Origin: Fen-183 sp036504335
GTDB lineage: Bacteria; Acidobacteriota; Thermoanaerobaculia; UBA5066
DNA length: 64,000 bases
Assembly: GCA_036504335.1 (NCBI GenBank)
Contig: DASXVJ010000023.1
Span: forward strand, 293,044-357,043
Reading direction: 5' to 3'
Part shown: piece by piece, positions 1-9,109 of the stretch
How positions within the stretch are numbered: the stretch's first letter is position 1
How the letters are laid out: every line of letters begins with the position of its first letter
The notes under the pieces: generated by a model
Seen by the model: only the letters and a program-made list of their open reading frames with translations
The model's database searches: none
Told to the model about the DNA's origin: nothing
Program-made: the position numbers and the translations under genes

Positions 1-753
1 CTCGGGACGCTCGTCCTCGCGGCGGGCTCGCTCGACGACGCGGCGGCGTGGTGCCTCCTCGCGATCGTCCTTTCGGCCTTCGCGGGCGACCCGTGGCTCG
101 CGATCCTCGCGATCGGCGGCGGCGGCGTGTTCCTCGTCACGATGCTCGGGCCCGTGAGGCGTCTCCTCGCGCCACTCGGACTGAAGCTCGAGCGGGACGG
201 GGAGATGTCGTCCGGGCTCTTCGTGCGCGTCCTCGCGCTTCTCATGCTCGGCGCGTTCGTGACGGACGCGATGCGCATCTACGCCGTCTTCGGCGCGTTC
301 CTCACGGGGGCCGCGATGCCGAAGGGCCGGTTCACCGAGGAGGTCGCGAAGCGCGTCGAGCCGCTGACCGTCGGCCTCCTTCTCCCGCTCTTCTTCGTCT
401 ACTCAGGGCTCAACACGACGATCGGTCTCGTCGCGACGCCGGCGCTCGCCGGACTCGGACTGCTGATCCTCGCCACGGCGTGCCTGGGGAAGGGCGTCGC
501 GTGCTGGGGCGCGGCGCGGCTTGCGGGCGCGGGCCCGCGCGACGCGCTCGCGACCGGTGCTCTCATGAACGCGCGCGGCCTCATGGAGCTCATCATCCTT
601 AACATCGGACTCGAGCGCGGCATCATCCGGCCGGCGCTCTTCACGCTCATGGTCCTCATGGCCGTCGTCACGACGTTCGCGGCAACGCCGCTCTTCGAGC
701 GCGTCTACGGGCGCCGCGCGGAGCGGCCGGACGCCGCGCTTCCGGCCGCCTGA
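1..753 (+). CDS. CPA2-family cation/proton antiporter, 3' part (5' end outside window)
   Basis: The reading frame is open from base 1 and gives about 250 residues, the C-terminal part of a Kef/NapA-type monovalent cation:proton antiporter of the inner membrane. The Asp-Asp motif of CPA2 ion-exchange helices is visible as SLDDAAAWCLLAIV at residues 10-23 of the fragment. It is followed by several hydrophobic helices, including FVYSGLNTTIGLV and TGALMNARGLMELIILNIGL, both typical of the family. No KTN/RCK domain follows: the protein ends with a short Arg/Ala-rich tail at 753. Exact ion specificity (Na+ or K+) cannot be told from this fragment. Confidence 0.85.
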   Translation, partial: LGTLVLAAGSLDDAAAWCLLAIVLSAFAGDPWLAILAIGGGGVFLVTMLGPVRRLLAPLGLKLERDGEMSSGLFVRVLALLMLGAFVTDAMRIYAVFGAFLTGAAMPKGRFTEEVAKRVEPLTVGLLLPLFFVYSGLNTTIGLVATPALAGLGLLILATACLGKGVACWGAARLAGAGPRDALATGALMNARGLMELIILNIGLERGIIRPALFTLMVLMAVVTTFAATPLFERVYGRRAERPDAALPAA

Positions 754-1150
754 TCGCGAGGCGGGCGACCGCGTCGAGGGCGCCCGGCTCCTCGAAGAGG
801 TGGGTCGCACCGGGGACGATCTCGAGCCGTTTCGGGCACCGTGAGCGTCGCGCCGAGGGGGCCGCGCTCGGAGAGGATCTCGACGTCGCGCCGGGCGAGG
901 GTCGTCTTCATGCGTCCTCCCGCCACGCCCGCGCCGGGGAGGCGCCCGTCTGCGCCCGCGCGAGAAGGGCCGAGACCTCCGCGCTTCCTGCGGCGCAGGG
1001 CGCGCGCCGCCGCGCGCACGGTCGCGCCCGTCGCGAACCCGTCGTCCACGACGATCACGACACGGCCCCGGACGACGGGTGCAGGCCTCACGCCCCGGAA
1101 GCGTTCTTCGCGTGCGTGGGCTGCCGCCATCTCTTCAGACGTCGCGCGGC
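754..1150 (-). pseudogene. Decayed phosphoribosyltransferase / dienelactone-hydrolase remnant
   Basis: No intact gene fits this gap, but the minus strand carries pieces of two neighbouring functions. Near 1130-1020 the frame reads EERFRGVRPAP and then RVVIVVDDGFATGAT, the PRPP-binding loop of a phosphoribosyltransferase. After a frame-disturbed Arg/Gly-rich stretch, a new Met at 911 begins MKTTLARRDVEILSERGPLG, like the N-terminus of a dienelactone-hydrolase-type alpha/beta hydrolase. Only about 26 residues later the sequence shifts frame into RLEIVPGATHLFEEPGALDA, the usual C-terminus of such hydrolases. The whole catalytic core between them is missing. Phosphoribosyltransferase and hydrolase are often adjacent or fused, so this looks like one locus collapsed by deletion and frameshift. 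Confidence 0.6.
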
Positions 1151-1190
1151 GGAGCGGCGGCGGCCATGAGGCACCTGAATCAGGAGCCGG

Positions 1191-2756
1191 TCACCCCAGG
1201 TACGCGTATGCGGGAAGCGTGAGGAACTCGGCGAACGCGTCGTCGAGGACGAGGCGGTCGAGAATCTCGACCGCGTCCTTCATCCGGCCGTTCGCGAGCC
1301 CTCCGACCTTCGGAAGCTCCTCGTCGCGCACCTGCCGGTAGAGGTCCTTCGTGACCGTCCGGCCGTCGGCGAGCGTCGCCTTGCGGTTGATCCACTGCCA
1401 GAGCTGCGCGCGGGAGATCTCGGCCGTCGCGGCGTCTTCCATCAGGTTGTAGATCGCCGCCGCGCCGTTCCCGAGAAGCCACGAGTTCAGGTACTGGAGC
1501 GTGACGTTCACGTTCAGACGGAAGCCCGCGTCCGTGATGGTCCCTCCGGGCACGGCGAGGTCCGTCAGGTTCCGCGCGTCGGCGACGACGTCCTCGCGCA
1601 GCTGCTCCTTCTGGTTCGGCTTCGTCCCGAACGCCTTCTCGAAGACCTCCCAGGCCGTCGGAACGAGATCCGGGTGCGCGACCCACGTGCCGTCGAAGCC
1701 GTCGGCGACCTCGCGGTCCTTGTCGGCCCGGACCTTCGCGAGCGCGCGCTCGTTCACCTCGGCGTCCTTGCGTGTCGGGATGAATGGCGCCATGCCGCCC
1801 ATCGCGTGCGCGCCGCGGCGATGGCACGTCTTCACGAGGAGCTCCGCGTACGCACGCATGAACGGCACGCTCATCGTGACCTGTCCGCGGTCGGGCAGGA
1901 CGTCCGCGTGGGCGCGCAGCTTCTTGATGAGGCTGAAGAGGTAGTCCCAGCGGCCGGCGTTCAGGCCGCTCATGTGGTCCTTCAGCTCGAACAGGATCTC
2001 GTCCATCTCGAAGGCCGCCGGCAGCGTCTCGATGAGGACGGTCGCGCGGATCGTCCCCGTCGGAATCGAGAGGCCGTCCTGCGCCGCGACGAAGACGTCG
2101 TTCCAGAGCCGCGCTTCGAGGTGGCTCTCCATCTTCGGGAGGTAGAAGTACGGTCCGGTGCCGCGCTCCTTGAGCGCGTACGCGTTGTGGAAGAGGTAGA
2201 GGCCGAAGTCGAAGAGGCTCGCCGAGATCGGGGCGCCGTCCACGAGGACGTGCTTCTCGGGGAGGTGCCAGCCGCGCGGCCGCACGAGGAGCGTCGCGAT
2301 CTCCGGGGCGAGGCGGTACTCCTTGCCCTCCGGGCTCGTGAACGCGATCGTGCGGCGGACGGCGTCCTTGAGGTTCTGCTGGCCCTGGACGACGTTCGTC
2401 CACGTCGGGGAGAGCGAGTCCTCGAAGTCGGCCATGAAGACGCAGGCCCCGGAGTTGAGCGCGTTGATCATCATCTTGCGCTCGACGGGCCCGGTGATCT
2501 CGACCCAGCGCTTCTGGAGGTCGGACGGCGCGGGGGCGACCCTCCAGGCGGCGTCGCGGACGGCCTGCGTGTCCGCCAGAAAGGCCGGCAGCTCGCCGGC
2601 GTCGAACCGCTTCTGGCGCTCGGCGCGGCGCGCGAGCAGCTCCAGCCGCCGCGGATCGAACGTGCGATGAAGGCGCGCGACGAACCCGAGCGCTTCCTTC
2701 GTGAGGATCGCGTCCGTCGCCTCCGGCGTGCGCGACAGAACCTGGATGCCGTCCAT
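1191..2756 (-). CDS. aceB: Malate synthase, A type
   Basis: At 521 residues this matches the length of malate synthase A (about 530). The enzyme condenses glyoxylate with acetyl-CoA to malate in the cytoplasm, the second step of the glyoxylate shunt. Visible signatures are FMADFEDSLSPTWTN (near residues 108-122), RPRGWHLPEKH, and KDHMSGLNAGRWDYLFSLIK, which includes the family pattern. The ATG is preceded by a GAGGGAGG ribosome-binding site. No isocitrate lyase lies in the window, and the next gene upstream is a small unknown, so shunt partners must be elsewhere. The isocitrate-dehydrogenase-like and aconitase-like genes at 9-12 kb may be metabolically linked, but this is inference. Confidence 0.95.
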   Translation of the reverse strand: MDGIQVLSRTPEATDAILTKEALGFVARLHRTFDPRRLELLARRAERQKRFDAGELPAFLADTQAVRDAAWRVAPAPSDLQKRWVEITGPVERKMMINALNSGACVFMADFEDSLSPTWTNVVQGQQNLKDAVRRTIAFTSPEGKEYRLAPEIATLLVRPRGWHLPEKHVLVDGAPISASLFDFGLYLFHNAYALKERGTGPYFYLPKMESHLEARLWNDVFVAAQDGLSIPTGTIRATVLIETLPAAFEMDEILFELKDHMSGLNAGRWDYLFSLIKKLRAHADVLPDRGQVTMSVPFMRAYAELLVKTCHRRGAHAMGGMAPFIPTRKDAEVNERALAKVRADKDREVADGFDGTWVAHPDLVPTAWEVFEKAFGTKPNQKEQLREDVVADARNLTDLAVPGGTITDAGFRLNVNVTLQYLNSWLLGNGAAAIYNLMEDAATAEISRAQLWQWINRKATLADGRTVTKDLYRQVRDEELPKVGGLANGRMKDAVEILDRLVLDDAFAEFLTLPAYAYLG

Positions 2757-2769
2757 CGAATTCCCTCCC

Positions 2770-3075
2770 TCAGCCCCACCAGGCGTCGTCGTCGGGCTTT
2801 TCTTCCTTCGGCTGCCCGAGCCGGTCGCCCTGGAACTGAGCCTCGTCGTCGCAGAGCTCGACGGGCAGGCCGCTGTCCATCACGAGCTCGAACACCGCCA
2901 GCGCCTGTTTCGTGGCCTCGGTGCGGGCGCCCTCGCGGTAGTAGCGGATGCGGGCCTTCTTCTTCTTCAGGCCGGGGAGCGCCTTCTTGAGCGCCGCGAG
3001 CGTGACCGGACTGCCGTCGAGAAGGACGCGGCCGGCGCGCTCGACCTTCACCCGGGCTACGGGGATGATCGCCAT
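2770..3075 (-). CDS. Small conserved protein of unknown function
   Basis: A 101-residue soluble, charged protein. The start is set at the ATG at 3075, with GGAGA just upstream; the stop lies 13 bases before malate synthase, so the two may be cotranscribed. The centre (about residues 25-50) has a basic run PGLKKKKARIRYYREGART followed by a helix, and the end is acidic (KPDDDAWWG). The beginning ARVKVERAGRVLLDG and the alternating strand/helix pattern loosely recall the periplasmic part of ExbD-like proteins, but there is no transmembrane anchor. I do not recognise the family and assign no function. Confidence 0.7.
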   Translation of the reverse strand: MAIIPVARVKVERAGRVLLDGSPVTLAALKKALPGLKKKKARIRYYREGARTEATKQALAVFELVMDSGLPVELCDDEAQFQGDRLGQPKEEKPDDDAWWG

Positions 3076-3277
3076 GCTCGTCTCCGTGGGAATTCTCCAC
3101 GGCCCCTGCCGCGGGGAAAATCGTGCCATTGCATCAATCCTGCCGGACGGCGCCGGTTGCACATGATGCACGTGAATCCCTCGCGGCGCGCCCCTTCCGG
3201 CTCCCACGTTGCATTCAGCGGCGGTCCGCCTGCGGATCGCAGGATCCCGTGCGGGGTGCGGCCGCGAGGAGGCGTCC

Positions 3278-3718
3278 ATGTACGTCCAGGACGTGATGAA
3301 GAAGAAGGTCGTGACCTGCCGGGAGAAGGACTCCCTCAAGAAATGCGCCGACCTCATGCGCGAATGGAAGATCGGGATGCTCCCGGTCGTCGACGCGAAG
3401 CACCAGCTCGTCGGCATCGTCACGGACCGCGACCTCGTCGTGCGCGGAATCGCGGAGAACCGTCCGCTCACGGCCGAAGCAAGCGACGTCATGACGAAGC
3501 GGCTCGTCACGTGCCGTGACGGGGACGAGCTGTGGTTCGCGGAGGAGCGGATGGCGGCCGAACGCAAGTCGCGCATCGTCGTCGTGGACGACGGCCGCCA
3601 CGTCGTCGGCGTCATCAGCCTGTCGGACATCCCCATGGCCGACGAGGGCCCGCGGGCAGGCGAGCTCCTCCGGCAGGTCGCGCGCCGCGAGGCGGCGCCG
3701 CGGCCCGCGCGCCATTGA
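3278..3718 (+). CDS. CBS-pair domain protein
   Basis: This 146-residue protein is essentially two CBS motifs: MYVQDVMKKKVVTCREKDSL to about residue 60, and SDVMTKRLVTCRDGDELW to about residue 125, with a basic tail. The second strands GIVTDRDLVVRG and GVISLSDIPMA are typical. CBS pairs bind adenine nucleotides and sense cell energy state, but stand-alone pairs have no fixed target. The ATG at 3278 follows a GAGGAGG site. A 200-base gap separates it from the divergent small gene upstream, and the next gene is convergent, so it is probably monocistronic. Confidence 0.9.
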   Translation: MYVQDVMKKKVVTCREKDSLKKCADLMREWKIGMLPVVDAKHQLVGIVTDRDLVVRGIAENRPLTAEASDVMTKRLVTCRDGDELWFAEERMAAERKSRIVVVDDGRHVVGVISLSDIPMADEGPRAGELLRQVARREAAPRPARH

Positions 3719-3725
3719 CGCCCGG

Positions 3726-5072
3726 TCAGCCCTCCAGCATCCGCGGCAGCGTCGCGGCGTCGACGAGGCCGTTTGCGCCGTACATCGCGGGAAGGACCTT
3801 CTCCGGCGCGTGGCGGCGGCGCAGGCCCGCGACGAGCTCGGTGCCGGCGCGATAGGCGGGCAGGTACATCCGCCCGAGGAGCGGGTGGCGGCCCCACGCG
3901 CCCGAGAGCTTGTCCGCGCGCTCGGCGGAGACGAGGAACTCGCTCCGGAGGGTCTTCGCGACCTCGGCCTGCGGGAGCTTCTCCTTCCACGTCAGGTACG
4001 AGGAGTGGTTTTTCGCGTCGTCCTGCAGGAGCGCGAGGAGGAGACCGAGCTCGAGGTCGCGGTCCGGGAGCTCGTGCGGCTCCTTCACGCCGTGCGCCAC
4101 GAGGACGCCGTTGTTCGCGATGCCCTCGAAGAGGACGGCCGCGCGCGTGTTCATCGTGAGGACGGACGCCTCGAAACCGACGAGCCCGCGCACGAAGAGG
4201 TCCTGCAGGTACGCGAACGTCGTCACGTGCCCGGGCACGACCTCGTGGCTCACGAGCTGCTGGAACTCGGGCACGGAAATCTGGAGCGAGGCGTTCAGCT
4301 CGTACGTCGCTTCGTACTCGGGCGAGCCGTCGGCCTTGCGCGCGTGGCCGAGGTAGTTCATCGAGCCCGAGAACCACGCGTTCTCGATCGCGAGGAACTT
4401 CACGTTCGCCCGCGGGACGCGGGCGAGCTCCTTCGGGAGGAACGGGAGCAGGTTCTTCGCCGAGAGCGCGTCGTAGTGCGCGATGAAGGCGTCGCCGAGC
4501 GCCGGAATCGACTTGCCCGGGACGAGACGCGCGTGGCGCCACGCGTCCACGGCCGCCAGGAGCGAGTCCCCGCCGCTCGACGGGTGACCGGCGTGCGCCA
4601 GGAGGTCCGCGACGCGGCGGCGTTTCTCTTCCGGCTTCGACGGCTCGGGCGCGCGGCCGAGAATCGTCTGCACGCAGCGCCCGTACGGCACCTCGGGCCC
4701 CTTGCCGAGGATCTCCATCCCGAGGTCCCACATGACCTCGCTGCACAGGCCGAGCCCCTCGAGGTACGCGCCGCGCGGGCCGCCCGCCTTGCGCCCGCCC
4801 TCGACCACGCGCCCGATCGCGCCCTTCACGTCCACGGCGGCGATGTAGGCCTCGATCGACGGCTTGTCGGGGGCCTTTGCGCCCACGCCGCCGTTCTCGC
4901 GCAGCTTCGCCGCCGACGGGTGGGTGTACGCGGCGGGCAGCGGCTCGTCCGAGAACCAGCAGTCCGCGATGAAGCGGCCCGTCCCGGACGGGTTCATGAC
5001 GTCGCCGCCCCAGAGCGTGTCGATCCCGATGAGCGCGTCGGCGGTCGCGGCGTCGAGTCCCGTGAGCGACAT
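3726..5072 (-). CDS. DUF885-like putative zinc peptidase
   Basis: A 448-residue protein with the motif HEVVPGH (His276, Glu277, His282), followed by TTFAYLQDLFVRGLVGFEA and, later, LFEGIANNGVLVAHG. This HExxPGH arrangement is the hallmark of DUF885 proteins, predicted metallopeptidases of the gluzincin type. There is no clear signal peptide, so it is probably cytoplasmic. Its ATG lies two bases after the stop of the OPT transporter upstream, which strongly suggests translational coupling. The plausible job is cleavage of peptides imported by that transporter; substrate and activity are inferred. Confidence 0.85.
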   Translation of the reverse strand: MSLTGLDAATADALIGIDTLWGGDVMNPSGTGRFIADCWFSDEPLPAAYTHPSAAKLRENGGVGAKAPDKPSIEAYIAAVDVKGAIGRVVEGGRKAGGPRGAYLEGLGLCSEVMWDLGMEILGKGPEVPYGRCVQTILGRAPEPSKPEEKRRRVADLLAHAGHPSSGGDSLLAAVDAWRHARLVPGKSIPALGDAFIAHYDALSAKNLLPFLPKELARVPRANVKFLAIENAWFSGSMNYLGHARKADGSPEYEATYELNASLQISVPEFQQLVSHEVVPGHVTTFAYLQDLFVRGLVGFEASVLTMNTRAAVLFEGIANNGVLVAHGVKEPHELPDRDLELGLLLALLQDDAKNHSSYLTWKEKLPQAEVAKTLRSEFLVSAERADKLSGAWGRHPLLGRMYLPAYRAGTELVAGLRRRHAPEKVLPAMYGANGLVDAATLPRMLEG

Positions 5073-5074
5073 GT

Positions 5075-7072
5075 TCAGTTCTCCCGGACCTTTCGGGTCG
5101 AGTCGATCCAGAGGTAGAGGCACAGACCCACGAAGAAGGCGATCGAGACCCCCTGCGAGACGGCGTCGTTGCCGTAGAACGGCGTTCGGATGTTGTCCTC
5201 GCCGTACCAGGAGAAGAGCCGGAACGAGGCGCCGAGTACGCCGCCGAGAGCACCTCCGGCCATCAGGCCCGAGGCGATGATCACGGCCCGCTCGCGCATC
5301 GTGCGCCCGGCGGCGCCGCCCGCCCTCTCGGACTTCTTCGTCACGAGGAACGAGATTGCCCCGCCGACGAGCGCGGGCGTGTTCAGCTCGAGCGGAAGGT
5401 ACATGCCGAGCGCGAAGATGAGCGCCGGCACGCGCAGCATCTCCATGATCACGGCGATCACCGCGCCTGTCCCGAACAGGAACCACGCGATCGGCTGACG
5501 GTTCATGAACGTCTCGACGATGGCCTTCATGATCGAAGCCTGCGGCGCCGCGAGGACCTCGCGCGCGTCTCCGGGGGCGACCTCCCCGAACTGGTAGACC
5601 TTCGCGAGGAGGACGATCGTGATCCCGACCGCGATCGCGGAGGCGAGGACGCCCCAGAACTTCACCCTCTCCTGGGCGGCGGGCGTCGAACCGAGCCAGT
5701 AGCCGGTCTTGAGGTCCGTGATCATCTGGCCCGACACGGACAGGGCCGTGCAGACCATGCCCGCGAGCGCCATGACGAAGAACATCCCGGTCGTCCCCGA
5801 CACGCCGAAGCGCAGGAGGATGACGGACGACACGATGATCGTGAGCATCGTCATCCCCGAGACGGGGTTGCGCGCCGTCGTCGCGATCGCGTTCGCCGCG
5901 ACCGATGCGAAGAAGAAGGAGAAGACGAGCGCGAGAGCGAGGGCGACCAGAACGGCGGCGAGCGTCGACCCGAGCGTGCCGAAAAACGCCCCGACGGCCA
6001 CGGCCGACACGATCGTCCCGAGGAGGATCGCCATCACGCTCACGTCGCGGTCTGTCCTCTCGCCCGCCGCGGCCCCGCCCGTCCGGAATGCCTTCGCGGC
6101 GATCGTGAATGAGCCGGCGACGATTTTCAGCGACTTGAGGATCCCGAAGATCCCCGCCGTCGCGATCGCGCCGACGCCGACGTACCGCACGTAGCCCCGG
6201 TAGATCTGCTCGGCCGTCATCTGCGCGATCGGCTTCACGGCGGGGTACACGGCGTCCGGCAGGTGGCGGCCGACCATCCAGATGAGCGGCACGAGGACGA
6301 AATTCGCGAGGAAGCCGCCCGCGCAGAGGATGAGCGACGAGCGGAGCCCCATGACGTAGCCGAGGCCGAGGATGAAGGCGATCGCGTCGAACTTCACGAT
6401 GACCTTCGCCTTCTCGGCGGCGTCCTTCATGATCGGAAGAAACTGGAAGTCGACATATTCCTTCCAGACGTGGAAGGTCGTCACGAAGAAGTCGTAGATC
6501 CCGGAGATGAGCGTGGCTTGCAGGAGCAGCTTCGCCTGCGCGCCGCCCTTCTCGCCCGTGACGAGGACCTCGGTGATCGCGGTCGCCTCGGGGAACGGGA
6601 ACTGCCCGTGCATCTCCTTCACGAAGTACCGGCGGAGCGGGATGATGAAGAGGATCCCGAGGCACCCGCCCGCGAGGCAGATGAAGATCGTCTGCGCCGG
6701 GTGCGGGTTGAGCTTGAGCGTGTAGAGCGCGGGAAGCGTGAAGATCGCGCCCGCGACGATGCCGCCTGCGACGCCGCCGATCGTCGTGACGATGACGTTC
6801 TCGAGGAGGTGCGACCGGCGCGTGTAGACGCGCGCGAGGCCGATCGCGAGGATCGAGATCGGGATCGCGGCCTCCATGACCTGCCCGACCTTGAGGCCCG
6901 AGTACGCCGAAGCGACGGTGAAGACGACGCAGAAGAAGAGGCCCCAGATCACGGAGCGCCCGGTCGTCTCCGGCGGGGACTGGATCGCCGGCACGACCGG
7001 CGCGTACGTCTCGCCGGGCTGGAGCGGCTCGTAGGCGTTCTCGGGCAGCGACTTCGAGTCGGGTGCGTCCAT
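5075..7072 (-). CDS. OPT-family oligopeptide transporter
   Basis: A 665-residue polytopic inner-membrane protein with about 14-16 hydrophobic segments. Its start resembles bacterial OPT proteins: a short soluble head, then SVIWGLFFCVVFTVASAYSG and LKVGQVMEAAIPISILAIGL. HGQFPFPEATAITEVLVTGE is the conserved OPT region, and SGQMITDLKTGYWLGSTP is another family signature. OPT members import oligopeptides or metal chelates by proton symport. The ATG at 7072 is preceded by GGAGGA. A DUF885 peptidase-like gene follows two bases downstream, which favours peptide over metal-siderophore transport here. Confidence 0.93.
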   Translation of the reverse strand: MDAPDSKSLPENAYEPLQPGETYAPVVPAIQSPPETTGRSVIWGLFFCVVFTVASAYSGLKVGQVMEAAIPISILAIGLARVYTRRSHLLENVIVTTIGGVAGGIVAGAIFTLPALYTLKLNPHPAQTIFICLAGGCLGILFIIPLRRYFVKEMHGQFPFPEATAITEVLVTGEKGGAQAKLLLQATLISGIYDFFVTTFHVWKEYVDFQFLPIMKDAAEKAKVIVKFDAIAFILGLGYVMGLRSSLILCAGGFLANFVLVPLIWMVGRHLPDAVYPAVKPIAQMTAEQIYRGYVRYVGVGAIATAGIFGILKSLKIVAGSFTIAAKAFRTGGAAAGERTDRDVSVMAILLGTIVSAVAVGAFFGTLGSTLAAVLVALALALVFSFFFASVAANAIATTARNPVSGMTMLTIIVSSVILLRFGVSGTTGMFFVMALAGMVCTALSVSGQMITDLKTGYWLGSTPAAQERVKFWGVLASAIAVGITIVLLAKVYQFGEVAPGDAREVLAAPQASIMKAIVETFMNRQPIAWFLFGTGAVIAVIMEMLRVPALIFALGMYLPLELNTPALVGGAISFLVTKKSERAGGAAGRTMRERAVIIASGLMAGGALGGVLGASFRLFSWYGEDNIRTPFYGNDAVSQGVSIAFFVGLCLYLWIDSTRKVREN

Positions 7073-7173
7073 CAGTCCTCCGGTGCGCGGGATCTTGGCA
7101 GACCTTGCCAGTGTGAGCGTAGGAAGGAAGGCGGCGCGGAGGAAGTGAGGCAGGTGTATCAGGACGGCCGGGA

Positions 7174-8970
7174 TCAGCGCTCGACGTAGAGGGCGTCGAG
7201 GACGTCCCGGTAGTGCTCCTCGACGACCTTCCGGCGGACCTTCATGCTCGGCGTCAGCTCGCCGGCCGCGACGCTGAGCTCGCGCGGCAGCACGGCGAAC
7301 TTCCGCACGGCCTCGTGCGGCGCGAGGCTGTCGTTCACCTTGTCCACGTGCCGGCGCAGGAGCGCGAGAAGGCGCTCGTCTTTCACGAGATCCTCGTGCA
7401 CACGATCCTCGAGGTCGTTCTGGGCCGCCCAGCCGCGGACTTCCTCCTCCGACAGCGCGAGGAGCGCGGTCCCGTAATTGCGCCCCTCGCCGTGGAAGAC
7501 CGCCTGTGCGATGAGCGGCGTCTCCGTCGTGAGCCGCCCCTCGACCCGCTGCGGCGCGACGTACTTGCCGCTCGACGTCTTGACGAGATCCTTCTTGCGG
7601 TCGGTGATCGAGAGGTATCCGTCCGCGTCGAGCGTCCCGATGTCGCCCGTGTGGAACCAGCCGTCCGCGTCGATCACGGCGGCCGTCTCCTCGGGGAGAT
7701 TCCGGTACCCGCGCATGACCCCGCGTCCGCGCAGGAGGACCTCTCCGTCTTCGGCGATCCTCACGTCCATGCCCGGCACGGCCGTCCCGACGGTGCCGAA
7801 GCGGTTCGCCCACGGCCGGTTGAAGAACGTCATCGCGGTCGACTCCGTCAGGCCGTAGCCCTCGGCGATCGCGATGCCAGACGCCGCGAAGAAGTCCGTG
7901 AGCCCCCGCGGCAGCGCGACGCTGCCGCTGAAGAAGAACTTGAGCCGCCTGCCGAAGCGTGCGCGGACCTTCGAAAACACGAGGCGGTCCGCGACGCGGT
8001 GCTTTGCATCGAGGAGCAGCCCCACGACCCGCCCGGCCTGCCGCCGCCGCGCGACGTCCAGCCCGACGTCGAGCGCCCACTTGAAGATCGCCGCCTTCGT
8101 GCCGCCCTCGGCCAGCGCCTTGCGGATGACCTTTGCGCGCGCCTGCTGGAAGACGCGCGGCACCGCGCACACGAACGTCGGCTCGATGGCGGCCATGTTG
8201 TCGCCGATCTTGTCCAGCCGGCCGTCGATCGCCGTCGGGAAGCCCATCTGAACGCCGAGCGTCAGGCACATCTTCCCGAAGACGTGCGCGAGCGGCAGCC
8301 ACAGGAACTGCACGTCGCGGTATCCGATCGTCTGCGTCGTCTCCACGGCCGCCGCCTCGAAGACCCAGCAGTCGTGGGGCAGCTCGACCCCCTTCGGCCG
8401 TCCCGTGGTGCCCGACGTGTAGATCACGGCGGCGAGGTCCTCCGCCCTGACGGCGCGGATGGCCGCGTCGAAGCCGCCCGCGTGCGCGGAATCCCACGTG
8501 CGCCCGAGAGCGGCGAGCGCCGCGAGCGACGTGGCGCCCTCCACCGGCGTTTCGGGCGCGTCGAAGACGACGACGTTCCGGAGGCCGGGGAGCGCGTTCC
8601 GGTGGTTCAGCACCTTCTTCGCGAGCGCCGCGTTCTCGACGAACACGATCGGAGCCCCCGAGTCCCGGAGGATGAACTCCGTGTCCTCGTCTGAAGAGGA
8701 GGGATAAATCGTCGCCGTCGCACCGCCGGCGCAGCCGATCGCGAGGTCCGCGAGCGCCCACTCGAACCGCGTGGACGACGCGATCGCGACGCACTGTCCC
8801 GGCTCGAGGCCCGAGGCGAGAAGGCCACAGGCCAGCTCGCGGGCGCGGACCAGGGTGTCGCGCCATGTGAGCGTCTTCCAGCCTTTGCCGTCGGGGTGGA
8901 GGAACGCAGGGGTGTCGGGCGTCGCGTCGACGCGGGCCAGAAGGAGCTCGGGGATCGTCCTTGAAGCCAA
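7174..8970 (-). CDS. Long-chain acyl-CoA ligase (AMP-forming), copy 1
   Basis: A 598-residue AMP-binding enzyme of the bacterial FadD15 / long-chain acyl-CoA synthetase type, which activates a fatty acid to acyl-AMP and then acyl-CoA. The P-loop signature is YTSGTTGRPKGVELPH (about residues 188-203). GYGLTESTAM, DGWFHTGDIGTLDADGYLSI and DRKKDLVKTSSGKYVAPQR follow in order, covering the adenylation core and the hinge to the C-terminal domain. The start is a TTG at 8970 with GGAGGG seven bases upstream. A close paralogue lies at 13155-14978 in the same orientation, with the dehydrogenase/aconitase/desaturase genes between them. Confidence 0.93.
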   Translation of the reverse strand: MASRTIPELLLARVDATPDTPAFLHPDGKGWKTLTWRDTLVRARELACGLLASGLEPGQCVAIASSTRFEWALADLAIGCAGGATATIYPSSSDEDTEFILRDSGAPIVFVENAALAKKVLNHRNALPGLRNVVVFDAPETPVEGATSLAALAALGRTWDSAHAGGFDAAIRAVRAEDLAAVIYTSGTTGRPKGVELPHDCWVFEAAAVETTQTIGYRDVQFLWLPLAHVFGKMCLTLGVQMGFPTAIDGRLDKIGDNMAAIEPTFVCAVPRVFQQARAKVIRKALAEGGTKAAIFKWALDVGLDVARRRQAGRVVGLLLDAKHRVADRLVFSKVRARFGRRLKFFFSGSVALPRGLTDFFAASGIAIAEGYGLTESTAMTFFNRPWANRFGTVGTAVPGMDVRIAEDGEVLLRGRGVMRGYRNLPEETAAVIDADGWFHTGDIGTLDADGYLSITDRKKDLVKTSSGKYVAPQRVEGRLTTETPLIAQAVFHGEGRNYGTALLALSEEEVRGWAAQNDLEDRVHEDLVKDERLLALLRRHVDKVNDSLAPHEAVRKFAVLPRELSVAAGELTPSMKVRRKVVEEHYRDVLDALYVER

Positions 8971-9109
8971 TGCAGAGCCCTCCAGGGTGCAATCCTGCGT
9001 CGGGGAACGGCGTTAAGCCCTGATTCATTAGCTTCATACCGGGCACTGATGCACCTGCCTCCTCCGCGGCGCCTCTGGGCCGGGGTACCTTTCAGATGAA
9101 GAGGTGTGT

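Noticed and set aside
7083..7115. TGGCA/TGCCA dyad between the OPT and acyl-CoA ligase genes as an operator
   Set aside because: The arms are only five bases long and I found no second copy in the window.
5075..9046. Very long minus-strand open frame (over 1300 codons) extending upstream of the OPT transporter
   Set aside because: The upstream part is the acyl-CoA ligase read out of frame (Arg/Pro/Gly-rich). The OPT protein has a clear start and ribosome-binding site at 7072. Long spurious frames are expected at this GC content.
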